The position numbers and the translations under genes are program-made. Shown here one piece after another: positions 1-11,330 of a stretch of DNA of 64,000 nt (its first letter is position 1; each line of letters begins with the position of its first letter). Source of the DNA: Ehretia macrophylla (taxonomy: Eukaryota; Streptophyta; Magnoliopsida; Boraginales; Ehretiaceae); the NCBI GenBank assembly GCA_037974665.1, contig CM075773.1:28117853-28181852 (forward strand), given 5' to 3'. The notes under the pieces are model-generated. The model was not told the origin of the DNA. It saw nothing but the letters and a program-made list of their open reading frames with translations, and searched no databases.

Positions 1-513
1 TCCACCACATTTCTATTAGCGAATCCCACGGCACCTTGGGCAAGACTTCTTTGCCTCATGTAGAGGCTGGGCCCGCAAACTAAGGGCATGGGGCTTTAGA
101 CTAGGTCTCCATCGCTCAGGTGCCCATAACTTTTGATCTGCACGGAGTTACGCGGTGCACAGCATATTGTTAGAAAGCTCTCTGAGAGCTCTACGATGGG
201 GGCAGCAAGCCTGCTCGGCTGCACCCATTTGTTAACCCAAAATTGTACATTTTCATCAGTTTCGGGCCACTTTTCTTCTTTTGTTCTATTTTTCCATCCC
301 GGATCGTATGTCGTGAGCAGTTAAAAGGATGACAACCTAACTCGCGGGACATTAGAGGGCCCTACAATGCGTCGATATTACAACTTGCGAGGATGCTGCA
401 TTGTTGAAGTGGATGGGTTGTCGTCAAACCCATTGGGCCTTTTGAATGGGACATCTCTCTGGGCTGGTACTGTGAATCGTCAACACATAAAGGATTTGTG
501 CCCTCAACATAAC

Positions 514-632
514 TGGTGCAATCATACTAGCACTAATGCACTGGATCCCATTAGAAATCCAAAGTTAAGCATGCTTGGGCGAGAGTAGTACTAGGATGGG
601 TTACCGCCTGGGTACTCCTCGTGTTGCACCCC
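514..632 (+). rRNA. 5S rRNA gene copy 1 (diverged)
   Basis: Full length with about 12 differences from consensus, including G1T, G7A, C15T, C29T, G58A in box A, G89T and C93G. The leader keeps CATAAA at -28. Confidence 0.9.
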
Positions 633-1188
633 CCCTTTTCAATTTTTTTTTACCCCGGTTAGGGTTTCCAGGATGCTTTATCCACCATATTTCTATTACC
701 GAATCCTGTGGCACCTTAGGCAATACAATTTCGCTTCACGTAAAGGCTGCGCCCGCAAACTGAGGGCGTAGGGCTTGTGACCAGGTCTTCGTTGCTCCGG
801 TGCCCATAACTTTTGATCCGTAAGGAGTATGCGGCGCACAGCATACCGTTGGAAAGCTCTCCAAGAGCTCTACGACGGGGCAGCAAGCCTGCTCAACTGC
901 GCCCCTTTTTGAAGCCCAAAATCGAACATTTTCATCAGTTTAGGTCCATTTTCTTTTGCTCTGTTTTTCCATCCCGGATCATACGTCGTGAGCTATTAAA
1001 AGGATGACAACCTAACTCGCCGGACATTAGAGGGCCCTACAATGCGTCGATATCACGTCTTGCAAGGATGCTGCATAGTTGAAGTGGATGGGTTGTCGTT
1101 AAGCCCATTGCGCCTTTTGAATGGGCCTTCTCTCTATGCTGGGACTGTGAACCATCAACACATAAAGGATTTATGCCCTCAACATGAC

Positions 1189-1307
1189 GGGTGCGATCAT
1201 ACTCGCACTATTGCTACAGATCCCATCAGAACTCCGAAATTAAGCATGCTTGGCCGATAGTAGTACTTGGATGGGTGACCCCCTAGGAAGTCCTCGTGTT
1301 GTACCCC
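1189..1307 (+). rRNA. 5S rRNA gene copy 2 (diverged)
   Basis: Full length, about 13 differences. It shares an unusual set (TATTGCTACA at 21-30, G51A, G58A, A80T, G97A) with the next copy at 1,867, so the two are products of a local duplication or conversion. Confidence 0.9.
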
Positions 1308-1866
1308 GCTTTTCAATTTTTTTTGCCCAGGTTAGGGTTTCCAAGATGCTTTATCCACCACATTTCTATTACCGAATCCCACGGCACCTTGGGCAAGACA
1401 ACTTCGCTTCATGTGGAGGCTGGGCCCGCAAATCTAGGTCATAGGGCTTATGACCAGGTCTCCGTCACTCCGGTGCCCATAACTTTTGGTCTGTAAGGAG
1501 TTACGCAGCGCACAGCATACCGTTGGAAAGCTCTCCGAGGGCTCTATGACGGGGGCAACAAGCCTACTGAGCTGCACCCTTTTTTGGAGCCCAAAAATGA
1601 ACGTTTTCATCAGTTTTGGGCCACTTTTCTTCTTTTGCTATGTTTTTTAGTACCGGATCGTATGTCGTGAACTAGTAAAAGGATGACAACCTAACTCGCG
1701 GGACATTAGAGGGCCCTACAATGCGTCGATATCATGTCCTGCGAGGATGTTGTGTTGTTGAAGTGGATGGGTTATCGTTAAGCCCATTGGGCCTTTTGAA
1801 TGGGCCATCTCTCTAGGCTAGGACGGTGAACCGCCAACACATAAAGATTTGTGCCCTCAACATGAC

Positions 1867-1985
1867 GGGTGCAATGATACCCACACTATTGCTACAAATC
1901 CCATCAGAACTCCGAAATTAAGCATGCTTGGGTGAGAGTAGTACTTGGTTGGGTGACCCCCTAGGAAATTCTCGTGTTGCACCCC
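1867..1985 (+). rRNA. 5S rRNA gene copy 3 (diverged)
   Basis: Full length. It carries the same TATTGCTACA block and box A changes as copy 2 plus C10G, A83T and G102A. One base is missing in the leader just before TTGTGCCC. Confidence 0.9.
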
Positions 1986-2537
1986 CTTTTTTTTGCCCAG
2001 GTTAGGTTTGCCAAGATGCTTTATCCATCACATTTCTATTACCGAATCCCACGGCACCTTGGGCAAGATAACTTCATTTCATGTAGAGGCTGGGCCCGCA
2101 AACCTACGGCATGGGGCATGTGACCAGGTCTCCGTCGCTCCAGTGCCCATAACTTTTGATTCGTAAAGTGTTACGCAACGCACAGCATACCGTTGGAAAG
2201 CTCTCCAAGAGCTCTATGACGGGGGCAACAAGCCAACTTGGTTGCGCCCGTTTTTGGAGCCCAAAATAGAATGTTTTCAATAGTTTTGGGCCACTTTTCT
2301 TCTTTTGCTCAGTTTTTCCATCCCGGATCGTACGTCATGAGCAATTAAAAGGACAACAACCTAACTCGTGGGATATTACAGGGCCCTACAACGCGTCGAT
2401 ATCACGTCTTTCGAGGATGCTACGTTGTTGAACCAGATGGGTTGTCGTTAAGACCATTGGGCCTTTTGAATGAGCCATCTCTCTGCGCCGGGACTGTGAA
2501 CCGTCAACACATAAAGGATTTGTGCCCTCAACATGAC

Positions 2538-2656
2538 GGGTGTGATCATACCAGCACTAATGCACCAGATCCCATCAGAACTCCGAAGTTAAGTATGCTT
2601 GGGCGAGAGTAGTACTAGGATGGGTGACCCCCTAGGAAGTCCTCGTGTTGCGCCCC
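2538..2656 (+). rRNA. 5S rRNA gene copy 4 (one of the better copies)
   Basis: About six differences: C6T, G30A, C57T, G58A, G97A, A115G. Nearly all are transitions, and two fall in box A. Confidence 0.92.
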
Positions 2657-3216
2657 CCTTTTCAATTTTTTTTGCCCCGGTTAAGGTTGCCAAGATGCTT
2701 TATCCGTCACATTTCTATTATCAAGTCCCACGGCATCTTGGGCAAGACAACTTCGCTTCGCGTAGAGGTTGGGCCCGCAAACCGAGGGCAAGGGGCCTGT
2801 GACCTGGTCTCTGTCGTTCCAGTGCCCATAACTTTTGATCCGTAAAGAGTTACGCGGTGCACAGCATGCCGTTGGAAAGCTCTCCAAGAGCTCTATGACA
2901 ATGGCATTAAGCCTGCTTGGCTGCGCCTGTTTTTGTAGCAAAAAATCGAACATTTTCATCATTTTTGGGCCACTTTTCTTCTTTTGCCCTATTTTCCCGT
3001 CTTGGATCGTACATCATGAGTTGTTAAAAGGACGACAAACTAACTCGATGGACATTAGAGGGCCTTACAACACGTTGATATCATGTCTTGCGAGGATGTT
3101 GAGTTGTTGAAGCGGATGGGTAGTCGTTAAGCCCATTGGGCCTTTTGAATGGACCATCTCTATGGGCTAGGACTGTGAACCGTCAACACAAAAAGGATTT
3201 GTGCCCGCAACATGAC

Positions 3217-3335
3217 GGGTACGATCATATCAGCACTAATGCACCGGATCCCGTCAGAACTCCGAAGTTGAGCATGCTTGGGCGAGAGTAGTACTAGGAT
3301 CAGTGACCCCCTGGGAAGTCCTCGTGTTGCACCCC
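3217..3335 (+). rRNA. 5S rRNA gene copy 5 (diverged)
   Basis: About seven differences: G5A, C14T, A37G, A54G, G58A, G85C, G86A. The TATA-like leader has become CAAAAA, so both the internal and upstream promoter parts are altered. Confidence 0.9.
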
Positions 3336-3896
3336 CCTTTTTCAATTTTTTTTACCCCGGTTAGGGTTACCAGGATACTTTATCCACCACATTTCTATTA
3401 CCAAATCCCATGGCAACTTGGGCAAGACAGCTTCGCTTCACGTAGAGGCTGGGCCCGGAAACTGAGGGCGCGGCACTTTTGACCAGGTCTCCGTCGCTCC
3501 GGTGCCCACAACTTTTGATCCCTAAGGAGTTACGTGGCGTAAAGCATACCATTAGAAAGCTCTCCGAGAGCTCTACGACTGAGGCAGGAAGCTTGCTTTT
3601 TTGCGCCTGTTATCAAAGCCCAAAATCGAACGTTTTCATCAGTTTCAAGCCACTTTTCTTCTTTTGCTCTATTTTTCCGTCCCGGATCGTACGTTGTGAG
3701 CTGTTAAAAGGAGGACAACCATACTCACGGGACATTAGAGGGCCCTACAAAGGGTCAATATCACATCTTGCGAGGTTGCTACGTTGCTGAAGTTGATGGG
3801 TTATCGTTAAGCCCATTGGGCCTTTTGAATGGCCCATCTCTCTAGGTTGGGACTGTGAACCTTCAACGCATAAGGGATTTGTGCCCTCAACATAAT

Positions 3897-4015
3897 GGGT
3901 GTGATCATACCAGCATTAATGCACCAGATCCCATCAGAACTCTGAAGTTAAGCGTGCTTGGGCGAAAGTAGTACTAGGATGGGTGACCCCTTGGGAAGTC
4001 CTCGTGTTGCACCCC
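3897..4015 (+). rRNA. 5S rRNA gene copy 6 (one of the better copies)
   Basis: About six differences, all transitions: C6T, C20T, G30A, C47T, G70A, C95T. Box A is intact. Confidence 0.92.
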
Positions 4016-4574
4016 CCTTTTCAATTTTTTTGCCCCGGTTAGGGTTGCCAAGAAACTTTATCCACCACTTTTCTATTACCGAATCCCACAGAACCTTGGG
4101 CAAGACAACTTCGCTTCACTTAGAGGCTGGGCCAGCAAACCGAGGGCGTTGGGCTTGTGACCCGGTCTCCGTCGCTCCGGTGCCTATAACTTTTCATCCG
4201 CAAGGAGTTACGTGGTGCATAACATACCGTTGGAAAGCTCTCTGAGAGCTCTACGACAGCGGCAGCAAGTTTGCTCGGCTGCGCCTGTTTTTGAAGCCCA
4301 AAATTGAACGTTTTCATCATATTCGGGCCACTTTTCTTCTTTTGCTCTGTTTTTCCATCCCGGATCGTACGTCGTGAGCTGTAAAAAGGACGACAACCGA
4401 GCTCGTGGGACATTAGAGGGCCCTACAATGCGTCGATATATCGTCTTACGAGGATGCTGGGTTGTCGAAGCGGATGGGTTGTGGTTAAGCCTGTCGGGCC
4501 TTTTGAATGGGTCATATCTCTGGGTTGGGACTGTGAACCATCAACACATAAAGGATTTGTACCCTCAACATGAC

Positions 4575-4693
4575 GGGTGCGATTACACCAGCACTAATGC
4601 ACCGGATCCTCTTAGAACTCCGAAGTTAAGCATGCTTGGGCGAGAGTAATACTAGGATGGGTGAACCCTTGGGGAGTGCTCGTGTTGCACCTC
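4575..4693 (+). rRNA. 5S rRNA gene copy 7 (GATTACACC subtype)
   Basis: About 11 differences. C10T with T12C gives GATTACACC, and the gene ends CACCTC. Copies at 23,835, 24,511, 27,225 and 28,583 share this C10T/T12C subtype. Confidence 0.9.
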
Positions 4694-5254
4694 CCTTTTC
4701 AATTTTTTTTTATCCCGGTTAGGGTTGCCAAGATACTTTATCCACCACATTTCTATTACCGAATCCCACGTCACCTTGGGCAAGACAACTTCGCTTCACG
4801 TAGAGGTTGGGCCCGCAAATCGAGGGCGTGCTGCAGGTAACCAAGTCTCTGTTGATACGGTGCCCATAACTTTTGATCTGTAAGGAGTTACGCGGTGCAT
4901 AGCAAACCTTTGGAAAGTTCTGTGAGAGCTCTACGACCAAGGTAGCAAGCCTGCTCGGTTCTGCCAATTTTTAGAGCCCAAAATAAAACGTTTTCATTAG
5001 TTTTAGGCCACTTTTCATCTTTTGCTCTGTTTTTCCGGCCTAGATCGCACGTGATGAGCTGTTAAAAGGACGACAACCTAACTCGCGGGACCTTAGAAGG
5101 CCCTAGAACGCGTCGATATCACGTCTTGTGAGGATGCTGCATTGTTGAAGCAGATGGGTGGTCGTTAAGCCCATTAGGCCTTTTGAATTGGCTATCTCTG
5201 TGGGCTGGGACTGTGAACCGTCAACACATAAAGGATTTGTGCTCTCAACATGAC

Positions 5255-5372
5255 GGGTGCAATCATACCAGCACTAATGCACCGTATCCCATCCAAACTC
5301 GAAGTTAAGCGTGCTTAGGTGCGACTAGTACTTGGTTGGGTGACCCCCAGGGAAGTCCTCGTGTTGCACCCC
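5255..5372 (+). rRNA. 5S rRNA gene copy 8 (GCGACTAG subtype, 1-nt deletion)
   Basis: 118 nt, with one base lost in ACTCCGAAG. It carries A69C and G72C (GTGCGACTAG) and T96A, a signature also found at 23,157, 27,904 and 29,261. In three of those four places the unit directly before is a GATTACACC-type copy. Confidence 0.9.
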
Positions 5373-5933
5373 CCTTTTCAATTTTTTTTGCCCTGTTTAG
5401 GGTTGCCAAGATACTTTTTTCCACCACATTTCTATTACCGAATCCCTCGGCACCTTGGGCAAGAGAACTTCGCTTCACCTAGAGGTTGGGCCCGCAAACC
5501 GAGGGCGTGGGGCTTGTGACCAGGTCTCCGTCGCTCCGTTGCCCATAACATTTTATCCGCAAGGAGTTACGCGGCGCATAGCATACCATTGGAAAGCGCT
5601 CCAAGAGATCTACGACGGGGGCAGCAATCCTACTCGTCTGCGCCTATTTTCGGAGGCCAAAATTGAACGTTTTCATCTATTTTGGGCCACTTTTCTTCTT
5701 TTCATCTATTTTTCTGTCCCGGATCGTACGTTGTGAGTTGTTAAGAGGACGACAACCTAACTCGCCGGACATTAGAAGGCCCTACAACCCGTCGATATCA
5801 CGTCTTGTGATGATGCTATGTTGTTGAAGAGGATGGGTTGTCTTTAACCCCATTGGGACTTTCGAATGGGCCATCTCTCTGGGCTAGGACTGTGAATCAT
5901 CAACACATAAAGGATTTGTGTCATCAACATGAC

Positions 5934-5964
5934 GGATGCGATCATACCAGCACTAATGCACCAG
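5934..5964 (+). pseudogene. 5S rRNA gene copy 9, truncated to first 31 nt
   Basis: Only GGATGCGATCATACC through GCACCAG remains; the sequence then jumps into spacer TTAGGGTTGCCAAG. About 113 bp are lost: the rest of the gene, the T-run terminator and a little spacer. The next unit spacing drops to 566 bp accordingly. Box A and box C are absent, so this copy cannot be transcribed as 5S. Confidence 0.93.
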
Positions 5965-6499
5965 TTAGGGTTGCCAAGATGCTTTATCCACCCCATTTCT
6001 ATTACCGAATCCCACGACACCTTGGGCAAGACAACTTCACTTCACGTAGAGGCTGGGTCCGTAAACCGAGGCCGTGGGGTTTATGACCAGGTCTCCATCT
6101 CTCTAGTGCCGATAACTTTTTATCCGTAAGGAGTTATGCTTCGCATAGTATACCGCTGGAAAGCTCTCGAGAGCTCAACGACTAGGGTAGCTAGCTTGCT
6201 AGGCTGCACATGTTTTTGGAGCACAAAATTGAACGTTTTCATCCATTTCAGGCCAGTTTTCTAGTTTTGCTATGTTTTTCCGTCCTAGATCGTACATCGT
6301 GAGCTGTTAAAAGGATGACAACCTAACTCGTAGGACATTAGAGGGCCCTACAACCCGTCGATATCACGTCTTGTGAGGATGTTCTGTAGTTGAAGCTAAT
6401 GGGTTGTCGTTAAGCCCATTGGGCATTTTGAATGAGCCATGTCTCTAGGTTGGGACTGTGAACCGTCAACACATAAAGGATTTGTGCCCTCAACATGAC

Positions 6500-6618
6500 G
6501 GGTACGATCATACTAGCACTAATGCACCGGATCCCATCAGAACTCCGAAGTTAAGCATGCTTTGGCGATTGTAGAACTAGGATGGGTAACCCCTTGGGAA
6601 GTCCTCGTGTTGCACCCC
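6500..6618 (+). rRNA. 5S rRNA gene copy 10 (diverged)
   Basis: About nine differences, including G5A, C15T, G58A, G64T, G70T, A71T, T76A, G89A and C95T. Several hit the internal control region. Confidence 0.9.
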
Positions 6619-7178
6619 CCTTTTCAATTTTTTTTGCCCCAGTTAGGGTTGCCAAGATGCTTTATCCACCACATTTCTATTGTCGAATCCCACGGCACCT
6701 TGGGCAAGACAACTTCGCTTCACATAGAGGCTGGGCCCGCAAACCTAGGGTATGGGGCTTGTGACCAGGTCTCCGTCGCTCCGGTGCCCATAACTTTTGA
6801 TACGTAAGAAGTTACGAGGTGCACAGCTTACCGTTGGAAAGCTCTACGAGATTTCTACGACAGGGGCAGCAAGCCTGCTCGACTGCAACAGTTTTTGGAT
6901 CCCAAAATTGAACGTTTTCATCAGTTTCAGGCCACTTTTCTTCTTTTGCACTGACTTTTCGTCCCGGATCGTACGTCGTGAGCTGTTAAAAGGATGACAA
7001 CCTAACTCACGAGACATTAGAGGGCCCTACAACACAACGATATCACGGCTTGCGAGGATGCTGCGTTGTTGAAGTGGATGGGTTGTTGTTAAGCCAATTG
7101 GGCCTTTTGAATGGGCCCCCCCTCTGGGCTGGGACTGCGCCCCGTCAACACATAAGGGACTTGTCCCCTCACCATGAC

Positions 7179-7297
7179 GGGTGCGATCATCCCACCACTA
7201 ATGCACCGTATCCCATCAAAACTCCGAAGTTAAATATGCTTGGCCGAGAGTTGTAATGGGATGGGTGACCCCCTAGGAAGCCCTCGTGTTGCACCCC
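7179..7297 (+). rRNA. 5S rRNA gene copy 11 (strongly diverged)
   Basis: About 13 differences, including A13C, G17C, G31T, G56A, C57T, G58A, G66C and C78A. The gene and its leader contain an unusual cluster of changes to C, unlike the C-to-T decay of its neighbours. Confidence 0.88.
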
Positions 7298-7427
7298 CCT
7301 TTTCAATTTTTTTTCCCCAGTTATTGTTGCCAAGATGTTTTATCCACCACATTTCTATTACCGAATCCCACGGCACCTCAGGCAAGACAACTTCGCTTCA
7401 CGTAGAGGCTGGGCCCGTAAACCTAGG

Positions 7428-7432
7428 ATGTA
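7428..7432. repeat. left target-site duplication of solo LTR 1 (decayed)
   Basis: ATGTA here corresponds to GCGTG at 10,785-10,789. The three mismatches are all transitions, as expected for decay at methylated sites. The uninterrupted spacer elsewhere reads CCTAGGGCGTGGGGC, which places the duplicated five bases exactly. Confidence 0.65.
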
Positions 7433-10400
7433 TGTCACGCCCCAACCCGGCCTATAAAGGTTAGACTAGGGTGTGATCTAAACATTCAAGTCCTTTCAAG
7501 TATTTAATCGTTCAAGGAGGTTTAACACTTAACGTTTTACCCTAGACTCCAAAGTTTTTCCAAAAAATTGGCAGCATAACAGCTGTAATTGGGCTCTTTA
7601 GTTTGACCTAGTTCTCTAATCACCTCAAAATTTACTATCTCCATTCCATTACCAACTAAGATTACCATTTTACCATCAATTGAATTGCCTATTGGTTATT
7701 TCGACGTCCCGTTTGATTTATAACCAAGCATGAAACTATGTCTCGTTTGTTTGTTTGACCTCGTTCGAAAATATACCTGTTCAAGATTGGGTAAATTCAT
7801 TCACTTAGTCCTTACTAATGCATCATAACCTATGATAATACTAGCGGTCATAAAAGCAAAACGATAATAGCAATGTCTAGCATCAGTCTACTTAATACAA
7901 GTACAAACCAAAATTAGACCCCAAATTACAATGGGGGTCTTTTACATCATGACATCGAATAACACAAAAGGAAATAGTCTTCAAGTAACTTAAAGTTCAC
8001 AAGTAGTCACGTTCAAGCAAAACAACAATGACAGGCAATCACTCCAGGGGTTCATCATTAGGCTCATTGTCCTCGGGTACCTGTGCCTGTTCTTCTTCAC
8101 CTGTGATGAAAAAGAGGGTGAGTCCTTATGAACTCAACGAGGGGGAAACGAGAAATACGTTTTGAAACTCATTTTTCGGTTCAATTATGAAAACTCCTTT
8201 TTGAAAACATGTCACATATTACAAATAACAAGGTACACAAATATATGAAACAAATCGAATAACAGATACATTTACCAATCAATTCAAGGATACGGTGAGC
8301 GGTTGCTCTCAATTTCAACTTCGATACAATTTTTGCGGCCGACTTCAATAATCCCCTTATCGCTCCCAATTGGGTGTACTCCGGATGTACCCCGAAACCT
8401 ACGACCCAACTCTCCGAAGGTGGAATGCCAAGCGAGAGAGGGAATTGGACCATGGTAGTCACGGGAGCACCGGCAAGCCCTATGCCGCCCAGCGTTCGTG
8501 AAACGCTACCATGCCACAATGAAAGGTTGCAACCTCATATGCAATGCACATTTATAACATTTAACATATCACATTAGGAGGACAACAAAGTAGGTCGCCT
8601 CCGGGCAGTTATAAGATCGCACGTTGTCAAGTAATCAAACAAGGCACGATAAGACAAATAATTTCACTTGAAAAGCATATGGAGTCATATGAACATTAAA
8701 CGGGAAGCCATGTAACACATGCAAATCAAGCCATATAATTTCCACACAATAACCAAGAATCAACACTTAGCAAAACTACCTAGTCATTAGGGTTTCCATT
8801 TCATGCTTAATTGTGTGATTAAAACCCTAAGTCAACTCAAAATCATTCTCAAGTCATGCATCATTCTATTCAAGCATCCTCAAGTACTCAAAACAGTCCC
8901 CATAACATCTCAACACCATATTTCCACACAATTAGAATCACAAGAGAGGTTACAACAATTTTCTAAGCACGTAGCTAAATGAAACCTTTACTGCAATAGG
9001 CTGTTTTCCCACAATCAATAGGATAATCAAACAATCTCAAAATTCAGTGAATAAAATTTCAAATTAAAGCTTAAGAAGTTAAATAAAATCAGAAACAAAC
9101 CTTGCATCAATTGGAGTTCAGAATCATTAGTTATAGCCGAAACAGTGAGGTAGCACAAAACTGTCCAGATTTTCACACTTTTCAGAAATTGACGTTTTTG
9201 AGGTCCTTAGGGTCAGTTTTTGCTTTGGTCCATTTCTGAAAAAATTGTCCAGAACTGAAAAATATAGCAGGAAACCAAATTTCATGCATTTTGGACATCA
9301 TTTACTAAGTCAAATATGGTTCGTTCCACAAGGTCAGTGCCTCTGCCAAAACCTGCTTCATTTTTTCAGATTTCCAGATTTGGTTACATTTTAAGGATTT
9401 GCCATTTTGAGGTCCTTATATTAAGAATTTGCTTCGGCCTATTTCTGGGAAAAATGTTCAAAACTGTCCAAACTAGTCATCTACCAAATTTCAAGCATTT
9501 TAAACATCATTTTCCTAGCTAAACTTAACTCGAACAGACTGGTCCGAGAGCTGTCATCCATTTCGACTTCACCTAGCATCATTTTCAAGCCAAGATCTTG
9601 CCATGCATGGTTGTTTAAGCTTATGAACAACCATATATCTCAAGTACAGAAACAAATACACACATTTATAAGCATGCATGTGAAATTTTGAAGAGCTTTC
9701 AAAGGTTTTAACCCTCCCCTTAGCAATCAACCACAAGTTGCTCAAAACCCTTTGTTGAAGCTCAAATCGTCTCCTTTCCCTTGCTTAGCCGAAAACCTCA
9801 CTAGTTTTTCTATATTTTTCCTAGCTTAATGATCAATCTCTTAGCACATGCATGAGGTTAAAACATGAAGAAAACAAATGGATATCAAGAAGCTTACCTA
9901 GGCCAAAAATGAAGCTTCAATGCACATGCATGTGTTATTTTCGAACTCTAGCTTGTTTTCTTGAGTTGCTTGATGGCTGCTCGACTTTGCTCAGCTAAGT
10001 TGTGAAGAAGACAAGCTAAGGAGGTAGAGAACTCAGCCAAGGCCAAGTATGAGAGACGAAATGAGAGTGAGAGAGAGAAGTTGAGAGGAAATGAAGAAAA
10101 TATGACAAAGTGATGGCTTTGCAATTCCTTTGAGGGTGTGGTCGGGCTTGGGCAGTCCAAATTCTGATTTTGGGTTCTCAAGATGTGGTTTTTAAAATGC
10201 TAGCATGGGCATGCAAGGGCTGGTCGAGTATGGTGGAGTTTTTAGGTGGTTTGAGCATTTTTTAAGGCATTGTGCTAAGGGTTTGTCTAAGCATGCACAA
10301 TAATTTATGTTGTTCAAATTTTCTTGCTCAAAACATGATATGGCCGGCCAAGCATGTGCATAATTCTGAATTTTTTTGTCTTGGTTGAGTGTTATTTTAA

Positions 10401-10784
10401 TTGTATCTTGAAAGTGGAAAAAGAACAATTCATAAAGAATAAAGAATATTTTGTTTTTGGTGAATTTTTGTCTTCTAGTGAATTGGTTTAGGATTATTAT
10501 ATTGATAGTGGACTTTGTAGGATTGTTTAAAAATCTAGTGCTCCGTGAAAGATGCTTCTTGATTAGCGTGAAGACACGCTTTCCTAGGTCTAGGGCACGT
10601 ACTACGAGGTAGGACACGAACTACGAGACGAACGCACATTTTTTAAGTAAACGCACGCAACCTTATATGAATGCATGTAATTCAATGCAAGGCACATAAT
10701 TCTCAAACCTAGGTCATGGCATGCAAATCTAGGTTAGGGCACACGAAGCTAGGTTTCACACACAAATCGGGGTCGGACCTCACA
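7433..10784 (-). mobile_element. solo LTR 1 of a Ty3/gypsy retrotransposon family
   Basis: A 3,352-bp block begins TGTCACGCCCCAACCC and ends GGTCGGACCTCACA. These are the reverse complements of the 3' and 5' LTR termini of the complete element at 46,115. It has no internal region and interrupts a 5S spacer with a decayed 5-bp duplication, so it is a solo LTR left by LTR-LTR recombination. Homology to the complete element's LTRs is clear around 8,039-8,120 and 8,340-8,520 and weaker elsewhere, suggesting an older or different subfamily. Open frames in it have no recognisable product. Apart from the LTR-embedded short frame listed separately I see no gene. Confidence 0.88.
8039..8098 (-). other. 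conserved short acidic reading frame inside LTR (solo 1 copy)
   Basis: Read on the minus strand from 8,098, a 20-codon frame encodes EEEQAQVPEDNEPNDEPLE then TGA. It is preceded by a pyrimidine-rich stretch ending CACAG, which resembles a 3' splice site. The same-length frame with the same stop lies in the other three LTRs. Several differences are synonymous (for example TTG/CTG and GAA/GAG), and similarity to the other LTRs falls off after the stop. No ATG is present, so if translated it would be a downstream exon. Function unknown. Confidence 0.4.
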
Positions 10785-10789
10785 GCGTG
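10785..10789. repeat. right target-site duplication of solo LTR 1
   Basis: GCGTG, the undamaged partner of ATGTA at 7,428-7,432. Confidence 0.65.
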
Positions 10790-11211
10790 GGGCTTGTGAC
10801 CAGGTCTCTGTCGCTCCGGTGCCCATAACTTTTGATCCGCATTAAGTTACGCGGCGCACAACATACCATTGGAAAGCTCTCCGAGAGCTCTACGACGGGG
10901 GCAGCAAGTCTGCTTGGCTGCGCCCATTTTTTGAGCCCAAAATCGAACATTTTCATCAATTTTTGGTGACTTTTCTTCTTTGCACTGTTTTTCCGTCCTA
11001 GATCGTACGTCGTGAGCTGTTAATAGGATGACAACCTAACTCGCTGGACAATAGAGGACCCTACAACGCGTTCATATCAAGTCTTGCGAGGATGCAGCAT
11101 TGTTGAAGCGGATGGTTTGTCGTTAAGCCCATTAGGCCTTTTGAATTGGCCATCTCTCTGGGTTGGGACTGTGAACCGTACACACATAAGAGATTTGTGC
11201 CTCAACATGAC

Positions 11212-11330
11212 GGGTGTGATCATACCAGTACTAATGCACCAGATCCCATCAGAACTCCGAAGTTAAGCGTGCTTGGGCGAGAATAGTAATAGGATGGGTG
11301 ACCCCCTAGGTAGTCCTCGTGTTGCACCCC
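11212..11330 (+). rRNA. 5S rRNA gene copy 12
   Basis: About seven differences: C6T, C18T, G30A, G72A, C78A, G97A, A100T. Box A is intact. The leader is one base short (TGTGCCTCAAC). Confidence 0.92.

Larger units (their letters stand above)
1..7432 (+). repeat. 5S rDNA tandem array, block A (11 gene copies)
   Basis: Tandem units of about 679 bp, each with a 119-nt 5S gene and about 560 bp of spacer. Gene starts are spaced 671-680 bp apart except across a truncated unit near 5,934. The gene consensus begins GGGTGCGATCATACC, has AAGTTAAGCGTGCTTGGGC over box A (about +50 to +66), GATGGGTGACC over the IE/box C region and AGTCCTCGTGTTGCA near the 3' end; this matches angiosperm 5S rRNA. The leader has CATAAA at -28, a GCCC stretch near -12 and C at -1, the arrangement known for plant RNA polymerase III 5S promoters. 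Genes are followed by two T runs. The spacer then runs from TCCACCACATTTC through AACTTTTGATCCG to a GGGCCCTACAA stretch. The window opens inside a spacer, and bases 1-513 hold no gene. Variant positions in the copy entries below are gene coordinates against this window consensus, read by eye. Confidence 0.95.

Noticed and set aside
1..7432. Possible CRISPR-like array because of regular repeats
   Set aside because: Period and content are those of 5S rDNA with a conserved 560-bp spacer; this is a plant nuclear sequence with no unique short spacers.
10192..10617. 141-codon minus-strand open frame in solo LTR 1
   Set aside because: It lies in AT-rich LTR sequence, has no match to any domain I know, and is not kept in the corresponding part of the other LTRs.
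7433..10784. Solo LTR 1 as a truncated full element
   Set aside because: Both LTR termini and the surrounding spacer phase are present and no internal sequence remains, so LTR-LTR recombination explains it better.
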